A stretch of 64,000 bases of DNA from Campylobacter curvus. Lineage in GTDB: Bacteria > Campylobacterota > Campylobacteria > Campylobacterales > Campylobacteraceae. The stretch lies in the NCBI RefSeq assembly GCF_013372125.1, contig NZ_CP053826.1, positions 124,001 to 188,000 of the forward strand, written 5' to 3'. The notes beneath the pieces are model-generated. The model saw only the letters and a list, made by a program, of their open reading frames with translations, did not search any database and was not told where the DNA came from. A program made the position numbers and the translations under genes. This document shows, one piece after another, positions 38,498 through 46,903 of the stretch (the first letter of the stretch is position 1; every line of letters starts with the position of its first letter).

Positions 38498-40251
38498 TTT
38501 CCGCCATCCTTCATCGGTATGGGCAGCTTCGCCGCGTCCGGCTTGCCGCTCGTATTTAGCGGCATTTGCGGCAGTCTAATGAAAAACTCCGGTATCATGA
38601 ACTCCGTTAAATTTCGCGCGAGCTCGCTTTTTAGCGCGCGAAGGCTTAGATTTTCGCCCTCCGCCACGACGTAGGCGACCATATACGCTAGCCCCACCTC
38701 ATCGGTAAATGCTCGCACGATCGCCTGGGACACGCCCGCACACCGCCGTAAGCGCGCCTCGACTTCGGCTACCTCCGTACGCTTGCCGCAGATCATCACC
38801 TGCGTGTCCTTGCGGTGCAAAAATGCGATGTCGCCGCTTGGCAGCAGGTAGCCAAGATCGCCGCTTCGATACATCCTGTCACCATCCGGCAAGCTCTCAA
38901 ACGCCCTGTTTTCCGCGTCGTGCTCGCCGATGTAGCCCTCCGATACGCCGTCACCGTAAATGCAAATTTCGCCCTTTTCGCCCGCCGGTAGCTCCTCTCC
39001 GTGCTCGTTTAAAATTTTGATCCGCGCCCCCTTGACCGCGCACCCGATCGGATATGTGCCGTCCTTTAAGACCGCGCCGCCGTTGCAGCGATAGTAGCTC
39101 GCGCACACCGTGGTTTCGGAGGGGCCGTAAGTGTTGTAAATTTCAGCTTGCGCCAGCAGGCGGCTAACATACGCTCCTCGCAGCACGTCGCCGCCGCTGA
39201 TGAGAAGCCGCAGGGATCGCGGGATGCGGGGCAGCTCGTTCATCTGCGCCAAAAGATAGGGAAAGCCGCTTAACATCGTTACATTGTGCCGCGCGACGAA
39301 TTTCATCAGCGCGCCGATATCCGCCTTGTCGTTTTGGCTCGCGATCGCCAGCGCCGCGCCGTTTAGCAAGCTCGCGAACACCTCCTCGACGAAGATGTCA
39401 AACGAGCACACGCTTTGTTGAAGCATCACGTCGCCTGCGCGCGGATGAAATTCGCTCGCAAACGCGCGCACGTAGTGGCAGACGTTGCGGTTCGTGACGC
39501 AAACGCCCTTTGGCCGCCCCGTCGTGCCCGAGGTGTAGAGCACATAAGCGGGCGCATCCGGACTTTGATTTTCGGGTTCATAATTTTGATCGCTTTGGTC
39601 GGTAAATTCGTGGATTTTATCGGCAAAATTTGACGGTTCGATTTGGTTTTCGGCGGTGCAAATTTGTTCGGTTTTGTCTTGCGGCGCGGCGTTTTGTAGC
39701 GTGAAGTTTTCAGCCGACACACCAGCCTCGCTTACTTCATATTCTTGCGCAGTCGCGGTCAAATTTATACTTGACTTTAGATTGTTTTCGTTTTTTAAAT
39801 CGCAAATTTTGTGTGCGATCCGCTCTGCGCTTGGCTCATTTTTATCGTAAAATTTATCATTTTGCGACCCGCCCGTACCCCCAAATTTACAAATTTCATC
39901 TATAAATTTTAGCTCAAAGCCCTCAAGCCGCGGTGCAAATTTGCGCTGCGTCACGATAAAATCGACATTCGCCTCGCTCATCATAGTAGCGATCCTGCCA
40001 GTCGGGAAATCGGGCTCTGCCGGGACATAGCGCGCGCCGTATTTTAGCACCGCAAATATCGTGGCGATCATCTGCGCGCCGTGGCTCATCACGATGCCCG
40101 CGCTGTTTAAATTTGACGGGAAATGCGCGGCGATAGCATCCACCATCTGGCTAAGCCGGGCAAACGTGAGCGTCCCGCCATCCTCGATGATCGCAGGCTC
40201 GTCCCCGTACGCCGCCACGACGTCTTTAAAAACCGAGTAAATCGTCTGCAT
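38494..40251 (-). CDS. Stand-alone amino-acid adenylating enzyme (NRPS A-domain/DltA-like)
   Basis: A 585-residue ANL-superfamily enzyme without attached carrier or condensation domain. Core motifs: YTSGTTGRPKG at 239-249, FDIFVEE at 284 (its Asp is where amino-acid adenylating domains bind the substrate amino group), NTYGPSETT near 374, YRSGDLG near 461 and NTSGKPD near 566 with the catalytic lysine. Residues ~124-232 are a polar, low-complexity insertion before the A3 motif, encoded by visibly AT-richer DNA. Start ATG 40249-40251 sits three bases after the esterase stop with AGGTG as binding site; an earlier in-frame ATG overlaps the esterase. No carrier protein gene is seen in the window. 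Confidence 0.85.
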   Translation of the reverse strand: MQTIYSVFKDVVAAYGDEPAIIEDGGTLTFARLSQMVDAIAAHFPSNLNSAGIVMSHGAQMIATIFAVLKYGARYVPAEPDFPTGRIATMMSEANVDFIVTQRKFAPRLEGFELKFIDEICKFGGTGGSQNDKFYDKNEPSAERIAHKICDLKNENNLKSSINLTATAQEYEVSEAGVSAENFTLQNAAPQDKTEQICTAENQIEPSNFADKIHEFTDQSDQNYEPENQSPDAPAYVLYTSGTTGRPKGVCVTNRNVCHYVRAFASEFHPRAGDVMLQQSVCSFDIFVEEVFASLLNGAALAIASQNDKADIGALMKFVARHNVTMLSGFPYLLAQMNELPRIPRSLRLLISGGDVLRGAYVSRLLAQAEIYNTYGPSETTVCASYYRCNGGAVLKDGTYPIGCAVKGARIKILNEHGEELPAGEKGEICIYGDGVSEGYIGEHDAENRAFESLPDGDRMYRSGDLGYLLPSGDIAFLHRKDTQVMICGKRTEVAEVEARLRRCAGVSQAIVRAFTDEVGLAYMVAYVVAEGENLSLRALKSELARNLTEFMIPEFFIRLPQMPLNTSGKPDAAKLPIPMKDGGK

Positions 40252-40253
40252 TT

Positions 40254-40949
40254 TCACCTGCCTAGTAGCCACGTAATGCCCGCTGCCGTGCGCTGGATGG
40301 CGTTTTGAAAGTGATTGCCCTCGTTTAGCTCGAAAGTCGTTTGGATACCGCTATTCGCGTAAAATCGCGCGATTTGCTCGGTGTTTTCCTGCACGCTTTG
40401 AAGCACGGGATTTTTCGCCATGCGCTCCTTGTCGCCCAGCGAAAAATATACGCACTCAGGCGGCGCCTTCATCTCGTGCGTGAGGGCGAATTCTTTAAAA
40501 TTTGTAAACCAAAGCGAGCCCGAGACGCTCGCAACCCGCGAGAAAAAGGGGCTTTGATAGAGCACGTAGAGCGCAAACAGCCCCGCTAGCGAATACCCCG
40601 CAAGCCCGCTCCAAGCCGCCCGTCCTTTGACGAGCTCCCCCGCTCGCGGCGCGATTTGCTCCGTCAAAAGCCGCAGATACTCATCCGCTCCGCCCGTGCA
40701 TGGCGCATCGCCCTTAAACAGCGGCGGCATCGCCCACGGTGACATATCGTGATCCCAGTTTAGACCCCCGATCGCCACGAGCGTGAAGTCCGCCGCGCAC
40801 CTCTCGCGCACCTCCGCCAGCACGCGCTCGCCCTCGTTTTCAAATGTGTTTAGATAGATGACGGGTCTGCCTGCCGCGTCGCTCGGATAGAGCGTGACCC
40901 TTTTGCTCTGCACGCTAAATTCGTGCTTTTCGTAGGTTTTGTTCTGCAT
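40254..40949 (-). CDS. IroE/Fes-like alpha/beta-hydrolase esterase
   Basis: A 231-residue hydrolase with nucleophile Ser120 in GYSLAGLFA, followed by RVASVSGSLWF, acid candidate Asp173 in LGDKE and His213 in EGNHFQNA. This layout is that of the COG2819 group, whose known members include IroE and BesA, hydrolases of trilactone siderophores. No signal peptide is present, so it acts in the cytoplasm. It is the first gene of the GC-rich cassette, preceded by AAGGAG nine bases from the ATG, and the adenylating gene follows after one ribosome-binding-site length. It could release or edit the product of the adenylating enzyme. Confidence 0.8.
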   Translation of the reverse strand: MQNKTYEKHEFSVQSKRVTLYPSDAAGRPVIYLNTFENEGERVLAEVRERCAADFTLVAIGGLNWDHDMSPWAMPPLFKGDAPCTGGADEYLRLLTEQIAPRAGELVKGRAAWSGLAGYSLAGLFALYVLYQSPFFSRVASVSGSLWFTNFKEFALTHEMKAPPECVYFSLGDKERMAKNPVLQSVQENTEQIARFYANSGIQTTFELNEGNHFQNAIQRTAAGITWLLGR

Positions 40950-40983
40950 TTTTCATCGCTCCTTGCCCGCTTGCTGGTAAAAA

Positions 40984-40989
40984 TTATAA
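40984..40989 (-). promoter_or_regulatory. -10 element of the esterase-adenylation-GNAT cassette, at edge of repeat C
   Basis: On the minus strand TTTTATAATTTTT, 35 bases before the esterase start, contains a perfect TATAAT. It abuts the terminal repeat of copy C, so the element supplies the upstream promoter region. No good -35 is visible. Confidence 0.45.
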
Positions 40990-41166
40990 AAGTGTTGATA
41001 GTCTTAAACGAACGCTTCGCAAATCTTATTTGCTCCACAAAGCGCCGAACATATAGCACGATTTGCGCGGTCAGCTACCGCTTCCCTGCAAATCGGCGGC
41101 GATAGTGTCTCTTCATAAGATTTGACTACGCTAAGGTATTTAAAATTTTAGAAATCAATACTTTTT
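40989..41166. repeat. Interspersed repeat copy C
   Basis: A 178-base element with short terminal inverted repeats AAAAGTGTTGAT / ATCAATACTTTT (11 of 12). Its core (41015-41140) aligns without long gaps to the core of copy D (41242-41369): GCTTCGCAAA at the left, CCGAACATATAGCACGATTT in the middle, AAATCGGCG and TTTGACT.CGCT at the right. The termini are unlike those of A and D, so it is a subfamily. It has no coding potential. Confidence 0.7.
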
Positions 41167-41210
41167 TAAAAACGGAGCCAAATTATACTAATATCGATAG
41201 ATAAAATCAA

Positions 41211-41402
41211 ATGGCTCTGTTACAATAAATCATTGACGCTTGCTTCGCAAACCTTGCTCGCTCCGCAAAGCACCGAACATATAGCACGATTTTCGCGTTC
41301 AGCCTTACGGCTTCTCTGAAAATCGGCGTTGATAGCGTCGCTTCACAAAGTTTGACTTCGCTTCGAACGCTGAAAATCAATGAAATATTGTAACAGAGCC
41401 AT
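41211..41402. repeat. Interspersed repeat copy D, MITE-like with near-perfect terminal inverted repeats
   Basis: A 192-base element that starts ATGGCTCTGTTACAATA and ends with its exact complement TATTGTAACAGAGCCAT. Counting 26 bases from each end, 24 match. The interior shares its core with copy C and the ends with copy A. It contains no gene, and no transposase with these ends is in the window. The ends and size are those of a non-autonomous miniature inverted-repeat transposable element. Only 44 bases separate it from copy C. Confidence 0.8.
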
Positions 41403-41408
41403 AAAATA

Positions 41409-41449
41409 AAATTTAGGCCGAGCCGTCAAAGCCGAGCGTGCCTAAATTT
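41409..41449 (-). terminator. Terminator of the HemN-like gene
   Basis: On the minus strand the arms AAATTTAGGC and GCCTAAATTT (perfect, 10 bases) enclose a GC-rich loop directly at the stop codon and are followed by TTTATTTTAT, the expected T-rich tail. Confidence 0.6.
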
Positions 41450-42812
41450 ACATAGCTGCACGTGGTTGGATGATGGCTCTTTCGTAGTCGACCTCGGTAT
41501 CTTCGCTCATGATGTGTAGGTTTTTGCTGCGTTTGATCTTTGCGTCATCCTTAAATATCGCGCGCACCTTGTCCATGCCCGCGTAAAAATCGCGCATCAG
41601 CACCACGCAAATGTAGCGGCCGAAAAATGTCGGCTTTATGCAGCCATTTTCCTCGTATATTGCATTTACGAGCTTTAGTAAATTTAGCTCGACAAATAGG
41701 TCTTTGTGAATGTTGGCTCGGTTGTTTCCGTTGTATTTTAGGATGTCGACGGCTCCGTCAAAAAGCTCCGTCAAAAAGATGTATTTTAGCCTTTCTTTTT
41801 TACTAAAGCCGCATTTTGCGATGACCGGGCTCGTGTGCTCTTTTATCTTGCGGCCGTAATCGAGCAGATTGAACGCATTTATCACGAGCTCGCCGTCAAG
41901 GAAGCTGAACGCTCCACTGCCAACGCCTACGTATTCGTGGTTTGAGCCCACGTATTCGTCTCGCATATCGGCTGAGCTTTGGTTTGAAAATGCCCAAGCG
42001 TTGCTTTGATGATACCTACCGCGGCTGAATTCATCTACGATGATCTCGTAAAATTCTCGCTCGTTATCGACGTTTGAGACGCCAAGCGACCTGGCGATAT
42101 TTTCTCTTGTCAGGTCTGATTTCATTAGCGGATAGAGCGTGATTTGCTGCGGGGCGATGGATTTTGAAATTTCGATATCATTTATGAGCTGCTCTTTTGT
42201 TTGATTTGGCAGGTTAAAGATGAGATCAAGACTAATGACCGGGAGGAAATTTAGCGCCTTTTCAAGCCTTGCTCGCACCTCTTTGGAGCTGCCGAATTTC
42301 TCAAATCTACCCACGCGCTTTAAGGTGTCGTCATCAAAGCTTTGTACGCCTACGCTTAGACGGTCGATAAGCCCGTCAAATCGCCTCAGGCTATCGGGTG
42401 AGATATGGTTTGGATCGCTTTCTGCAGAGATGTCCTCGATATCAAAAAGCTCCTTCGCAAGGCGTAGAGTTTTTTCGAGCTCTACCTCGTTTATCAGCGT
42501 AGTGCCGCCGCCTACGTAAAGCGAGCTAAAGTTAAATCCAGCGTCCTTTACCTGCCTCATCTCCTCGCGTAAATTTTCAAAATAGATCTTAGCCAGCTCT
42601 TGTTCGTAGTGGTATTTGTGAAACGAGCAGTAAGGGCAAAATGTGTGGCAAAACGGTACATGAGCGTAGAGCATGTATTTTTTGCCCTCGCGTGGCGTTT
42701 TGTTGTAGGTCGTAGTTAGGATGTCTATGTTAAATTCGTTGTATAAAGACTTTTGTATAGAGTTATGTGCGTAGTTTACGGCAAAGCTCTCGACAATACT
42801 TTTAAAACCCAT
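41448..42812 (-). CDS. HemN-like radical SAM oxidoreductase
   Basis: A 454-residue radical SAM enzyme with the cluster motif C-x3-C-x2-C at Cys55, Cys59 and Cys62 (HVPFCHTFCPYCSF), the GGGTT S-adenosylmethionine motif near 104 and the HemN-type pattern SVGVQSFDDDTLKRVGR. A C-terminal HemN_C-like domain follows. It belongs to the coproporphyrinogen-oxidase-like group, whose members include true HemN, heme chaperones (HemW) and heme-degrading ChuW/HutW. The N-terminal extension of ~45 residues before the cluster is longer than in HemW. It is a single gene with its own terminator; I would not assign a specific reaction. Confidence 0.75.
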   Translation of the reverse strand: MGFKSIVESFAVNYAHNSIQKSLYNEFNIDILTTTYNKTPREGKKYMLYAHVPFCHTFCPYCSFHKYHYEQELAKIYFENLREEMRQVKDAGFNFSSLYVGGGTTLINEVELEKTLRLAKELFDIEDISAESDPNHISPDSLRRFDGLIDRLSVGVQSFDDDTLKRVGRFEKFGSSKEVRARLEKALNFLPVISLDLIFNLPNQTKEQLINDIEISKSIAPQQITLYPLMKSDLTRENIARSLGVSNVDNEREFYEIIVDEFSRGRYHQSNAWAFSNQSSADMRDEYVGSNHEYVGVGSGAFSFLDGELVINAFNLLDYGRKIKEHTSPVIAKCGFSKKERLKYIFLTELFDGAVDILKYNGNNRANIHKDLFVELNLLKLVNAIYEENGCIKPTFFGRYICVVLMRDFYAGMDKVRAIFKDDAKIKRSKNLHIMSEDTEVDYERAIIQPRAAM

Positions 42813-42944
42813 AATTAATTACCTTGAATAAGCAGTGTTTAAATAATTCGGGTTAGGATACCTAAAATTTTATAAATTTTTACTTGTATCGGCGCCTGAA
42901 ATTTACTATGTTGGACAAATTTAGCCCGAAATTTAGGACTAAAT

Positions 42945-43442
42945 TTATTTTAAATTTTTAAAATTTATAGGCAGTTCGAGATTTAAGGCTTTGACCAGGC
43001 GGATGCACTCTTGCAGGTCGTCTATGCTTTTACCGCTGACTCTGACCTCTTCGCCGCGTATGGTGGCTGTGACTTTGAGCTTGGCGTCCTTTATGGCCTT
43101 TGTGATCTTTTTGGAATTTTCAGTATCTAGCGTATCGTTTAGCTTGAGCGTGGCTTTTATATTGCCACCGCTGGCACTCTCGCGCTTACTTTCGCTAAGT
43201 GCGACAGGCGGGATGTTTCGCTTGATGAGCTTTGAGATGACGATGTCTTTTAGCGCATCGACTTTGTTGTCGCTACTGCTTAGGATCGTGATCGTTTTGT
43301 CTTTTTCACTTAGCTCGATCTGTGCTGTGACGCCCTTGAAATCATACCTGGCCGCAAGCTCTTTTTTAGAGGTTTCCAGGGCGTTTTTGACCTCCATCAT
43401 ATCTACCTGCGCGCTTATGTCAAAGCTATGTTCGCTCGCCAT
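42945..43442 (-). CDS. yajQ: YajQ-family nucleotide-binding protein (UPF0234)
   Basis: A 165-residue protein starting [15 protein letters not shown] and containing the conserved SYDFKG-type segment [15 protein letters not shown] and the C-terminal [15 protein letters not shown]. The family binds nucleotides, in some species c-di-GMP. Two ATGs are adjacent; the second (43440-43442) has better spacing from AAGGAG and gives the family's usual start. The first overlaps the stop of the upstream dehydrogenase (ATGA). Confidence 0.9.
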   Translation of the reverse strand: MASEHSFDISAQVDMMEVKNALETSKKELAARYDFKGVTAQIELSEKDKTITILSSSDNKVDALKDIVISKLIKRNIPPVALSESKRESASGGNIKATLKLNDTLDTENSKKITKAIKDAKLKVTATIRGEEVRVSGKSIDDLQECIRLVKALNLELPINFKNLK

Positions 43443-44377
43443 CATCTCTCCTTTATAAAATCTTCGATATTTTTTACTATGAGCTTTATGAGCTTCTCAC
43501 GCGCCTCTTTGCTCGCCCATGCGATATGCGGCGTGATGATGAGGTTAGCGCTGTTTTTTAGGTGTAAAAACGGATGATTTGGCCTCATCGGCTCACTTTG
43601 CAACACATCGATGCAAGCGCGTAAATTTTTACTGTCTATCGCTCTTGCGAGGGCGTTTTCATCGACTATGCCACCGCGCCCGAAATTCATCAAAACGGCT
43701 CCTTCTTTCATTAAATTTAGCTCACGCTCGCCGATCAGCGCTTTCGTGTTTTCATTTAGCGGAGCGTGGATGCTTATGATATCACAAATTTTAAGCAGTT
43801 CGTTTAGCTCGAGACGTGTGAATTCGCCGTTTTGATTTTTGCCGCTCGTGGAGTAGTAAAAGATATTCGCTCCAAATGCCAAGGCGATCCTGGCCACGCC
43901 TCGCCCTATCTCGCCAAGTCCGATGATACCGAAATTTTTACCTGAAATTTCGCCTATGCCTTTGCTTAAATTCGTGAAAATTTCACTCTTCACCCACTCG
44001 CCGCTTTTGACGTAGTCATCGTAAAATTTTATCTCGTTACAAAGTGCGAGCAAGCAGGCAAAAGTATGCTGCACTACGCTGTTTGTCGAGTAGCCGGCGA
44101 CGTTTTTTACAGCCACGCCTTTTTGAGCGGCGTAGCTCATATCGACATTGTTTGTTCCTGTCGCGCTCACGCAGACGAGCTTTAAATTTTCGCACTCGTC
44201 CATCACGTTTTTATCGATGACGACTTTATTTGTGATGACTACATCGGCGTTTTTTAGGCGTGCGATAGTTTCGTCCTTGCTAGTCACTGCGTAGCTGATA
44301 AACTCGCCAAATCTCTTAAAAATGCTCAAATCGACGTCGTTTCCAAGTGTCAAGGCGTCCAGGCAGACTATTTTCAT
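43442..44377 (-). CDS. D-2-hydroxyacid dehydrogenase (NAD-dependent)
   Basis: A 311-residue enzyme that interconverts a 2-hydroxyacid and a 2-ketoacid. The Rossmann motif [16 protein letters not shown] starts near 150, the catalytic Arg is at 234 ([10 protein letters not shown]) and the catalytic His at 284 (TPHIAWAS). It lies between yajQ and the glutathionylspermidine-synthase-like gene and overlaps both by four bases, as in C. jejuni (Cj0372-Cj0374). Its substrate is not known. Confidence 0.9.
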   Translation of the reverse strand: MKIVCLDALTLGNDVDLSIFKRFGEFISYAVTSKDETIARLKNADVVITNKVVIDKNVMDECENLKLVCVSATGTNNVDMSYAAQKGVAVKNVAGYSTNSVVQHTFACLLALCNEIKFYDDYVKSGEWVKSEIFTNLSKGIGEISGKNFGIIGLGEIGRGVARIALAFGANIFYYSTSGKNQNGEFTRLELNELLKICDIISIHAPLNENTKALIGERELNLMKEGAVLMNFGRGGIVDENALARAIDSKNLRACIDVLQSEPMRPNHPFLHLKNSANLIITPHIAWASKEAREKLIKLIVKNIEDFIKER

Positions 44378-45552
44378 TTTATGTAATGTCCTACGAATTT
44401 TGAAGTGTTGTTGATGATCTCACCGCCTCTGCGAAAGCCTAGCGCGCAGCCCTCATATGCGAAAAATACGCCCGCTTGATAGCTTTGATCTTTAGCGTCT
44501 TTGTTAAATTCATAAAATTCTTGATAGACCGCGCGGTTTGAGCCGTAGATCCCGCCATTTTCGCTACTTACCTCGCCATTTGCCTCGATGATGCTCACGT
44601 TTTCGCCCTCACGGCCAAATATCGGCTTTTTGACGCATTTTTTACCGACTATCGGCTCGTTTGAAGTCTCGAGCAGTAGCGGATGGTTCGGGTAAAGATC
44701 CCACAAAATTTTGAGTATGCCTTTGCTTTGAAAAAGCAGCGTATATGCGGGATTTAGTATGATGGCTTTTTGATTTTCGATGATGTTTTTTAGTATGAGC
44801 GCCAGCTCGCCTTCCTCGATCGCGATATCCTCCCAAGGCACGAGCTTAAACCAATACTCGAAATTTCCATCGCCTTTAAATATCCCGTTCTCGTCGCTAA
44901 ATTCCACCTCGTCCACGTATGCAAAATCAGTCGTGAAGCCGGCTTCACTCGCCGCACTTTGCAGTAGCTTCGTCGTGTTTTCATCCTCTATGCTGCCAGC
45001 GACCGAGCTAAATAAAATTTTCCAGCCCTCGTAATATTTGCTAAAATCGGCCGTATCGCCGTTTAAAACGACAAGCCGCTTGAAATTTTCGACCAGGGCG
45101 GCGTATAGATCGTTAAACTGCGAGCTCTCGTCCATTTTGTTAAATTTTAACATCGCCCACTGGATGATCGCAGTCTCAAATACCGCAGTCGGCGTGTCGG
45201 CGTTAAACTCGATCAGCTTTATGCCCTTGCCATCAAGCCCGCCCGCTAGATCAAAACGTCCGTAAAGATGCCAGTGCACCTCGTTCTCCCAGCTGTCTTT
45301 GATGAGATCGATGAGGTTAAAAGGGATACCGACCTCGTGAAAGAGGTTGTTGTCGATGATGTACTGGGCTGCTGCGACGAACATATCGTATAGCTCGTTC
45401 GCCGCTTCGTAATACGCCTGTGCCTGCTCATCGCTCACCTCTACGATCTCGTCCGCGACGTAGTCGCTGTTGTCGGCATCAGTATGCCAAGCAAAGCCGA
45501 TCTGCTCTAAAAATTCTTTATTCAAAGGCTCTATTTTTTTTAAATTTATCAT
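44374..45552 (-). CDS. Glutathionylspermidine synthase-like ATP-grasp enzyme
   Basis: A 392-residue ATP-grasp protein. The block IKLIEFNADTPTAVFETAII and the C-terminal VGKKCVKKPIFGREGENVSI are the family signatures (metal and ATP binding). The open frame extends 16 codons upstream into the lipoprotein gene, but the ATG at 45552 directly follows that gene's stop and gives MINLKKIEPLNKEF, the expected N-terminus. Family members without the amidase domain have unproven substrates; peptide-amine ligation is likely. Confidence 0.85.
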   Translation of the reverse strand: MINLKKIEPLNKEFLEQIGFAWHTDADNSDYVADEIVEVSDEQAQAYYEAANELYDMFVAAAQYIIDNNLFHEVGIPFNLIDLIKDSWENEVHWHLYGRFDLAGGLDGKGIKLIEFNADTPTAVFETAIIQWAMLKFNKMDESSQFNDLYAALVENFKRLVVLNGDTADFSKYYEGWKILFSSVAGSIEDENTTKLLQSAASEAGFTTDFAYVDEVEFSDENGIFKGDGNFEYWFKLVPWEDIAIEEGELALILKNIIENQKAIILNPAYTLLFQSKGILKILWDLYPNHPLLLETSNEPIVGKKCVKKPIFGREGENVSIIEANGEVSSENGGIYGSNRAVYQEFYEFNKDAKDQSYQAGVFFAYEGCALGFRRGGEIINNTSKFVGHYIK

Positions 45553-45553
45553 C

Positions 45554-46165
45554 TTAACCCCCGAAAAATCCGCTCGAAGAGCCGGAGCTTTTTGAGCCAC
45601 CTCCGAAAAATCCGCTCTTTGAAGCGCCTCTTGGACTTGTCACCGTGCTCCTTGCTTTGTTGAAGCTATCGACGCTTCTCATGTATGTGCTTGGGTTTTT
45701 ATAGGCGGTTTGCCTTTGGCTTTGAAAATTTTGGTTGCCAAAGAGTTTGTTGCCTATCCAGCTGCCGATTATCGCGCCTGCCGCAGAGCTTAGTAAAATT
45801 TCGCCAAGGCCGGCACCGCCGCTACTTAGCTGGGCATCCGGCTTTGTCAAATTTGACGTTCCGTTGTCGATTTTGGCGTTTTCCTCGGCTACTAATGCGT
45901 CCATTTCCTCTTTTGACAAAATTCTTTCCGTGCCGTCAAGCTGCTTTAAAACTACACGCGTTTCGCTGCTTGGATACTCCTCAAGCACTTTGTATTTGCC
46001 GGGTTCGGTCTCCTCGATGACGACGAACGCACCCGTTTTTTGCGCCACTTCGTTCATTGCGTTGGTTTGCTCGTCCTTCCTGTCGCATCCGGCTAGTCCT
46101 GCCATCACGACCGCACCAAAGCCGCCAATAGCCGCATAAGTCGCTATCTTTTTTATATGTTTCAT
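45554..46165 (-). CDS. UPF0323 lipoprotein
   Basis: A 203-residue protein with a lipoprotein signal peptide ending in the lipobox LAGC (Cys27). The mature part holds a short folded segment (GKYKVLEEYPSSETRVVLKQ), a hydrophobic patch LLSSAAGAIIGSWIGNKLFG, and a Ser/Gly/Phe-rich tail with repeated GFFGGGS motifs. UPF0323 proteins are found mainly in epsilonproteobacteria and sit next to the ATP-grasp gene, as here. Function is unknown; the location is the cell envelope. Confidence 0.88.
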   Translation of the reverse strand: MKHIKKIATYAAIGGFGAVVMAGLAGCDRKDEQTNAMNEVAQKTGAFVVIEETEPGKYKVLEEYPSSETRVVLKQLDGTERILSKEEMDALVAEENAKIDNGTSNLTKPDAQLSSGGAGLGEILLSSAAGAIIGSWIGNKLFGNQNFQSQRQTAYKNPSTYMRSVDSFNKARSTVTSPRGASKSGFFGGGSKSSGSSSGFFGG

Positions 46166-46795
46166 CTATTCTGTCACCTCTTGTAAAGTTTTATTTTTTC
46201 TGATCAGTATCACGCCGTTTTTAAATTTTATGAATTTTGAGTGATTTATCCGTTTTATTATCTTGTTTTGCACCTTTTTGATATTCTTTGGTTGCGGCGT
46301 CAAGGAGCGCAGATATTCGCCCAGGCTTATCCATTTTTTCTCACCGTCCTCGTCTATCTGCGCTTCGATGGCGGGCTCGTCGTTTTTATGCGTCAAAAAT
46401 GGCTTTTGCATCGCGTTTAGAAACTGCATCAGCTTCTCGTCGCGCTCTTTGTAAATTTGCGAAATTTCGTTTTTGCGCTCTATGAGCATCTGCTCTTTTT
46501 CTTTAAATAGCCGCTCTTTGTCGGCCTGAAGGTTTAAATTTGCCGCTTTCATCTCGCTAAGTTCGGTCAAGAGATATTTTACAAATTCATCGTTGTTTGC
46601 GGATTTTGGAGTTTTTGTAGTAGGCTTTTTGACAGATTTTATTTCGGGCTCTTGCGCGTTTTCGTCATTTAAGATGACGAATTTTTGTCCGTTTTTTTCT
46701 ACGGCCTTTAAAGAACCTCGCCTTATGCGGTTATAGACCGCCTCTTTTGTTATGCCTAAAATTTCAGCTGCTTGGCCAACAGGTAGCTTTTGCAT
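46166..46795 (-). CDS. Helix-turn-helix DNA-binding protein with coiled coil
   Basis: A 209-residue protein. Residues 5-35 (LPVGQAAEILGITKEAVYNR) form an excisionase/MerR-like helix-turn-helix. Residues ~75-125 are a charged coiled coil (LQADKERLFKEKEQMLIERK), suited to dimerisation. The C-terminus (~170-205) is strongly basic. It abuts the UPF0323 lipoprotein gene (no gap), so the two are one transcript. Target sites are unknown. Confidence 0.75.
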   Translation of the reverse strand: MQKLPVGQAAEILGITKEAVYNRIRRGSLKAVEKNGQKFVILNDENAQEPEIKSVKKPTTKTPKSANNDEFVKYLLTELSEMKAANLNLQADKERLFKEKEQMLIERKNEISQIYKERDEKLMQFLNAMQKPFLTHKNDEPAIEAQIDEDGEKKWISLGEYLRSLTPQPKNIKKVQNKIIKRINHSKFIKFKNGVILIRKNKTLQEVTE

Positions 46796-46874
46796 AGATT
46801 TTTCCGTTTAAGATAAATTTTAAGATTATGACAAGGCATTATAAACAAAGAAGGCTAAAACAAGAGTTAAACAA

Positions 46875-46894
46875 GGCGGCGTTTTAGCGCCACC
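46875..46894 (-). terminator. rpsU terminator
   Basis: Minus-strand hairpin with seven-base arms GGTGGCG/CGCCGCC (one wobble), loop CTAAAA, followed by TTGTTTAACTCTTGTTTT. A normal intrinsic terminator nine bases after rpsU. Confidence 0.7.
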
Positions 46895-46903
46895 GTGTTT
46901 TGG

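Noticed and set aside
42991-43458. 155-codon open frame antisense to yajQ
   Set aside because: Shadow frame with the Ser/Leu-rich composition typical of reversed Lys/Glu-rich genes.
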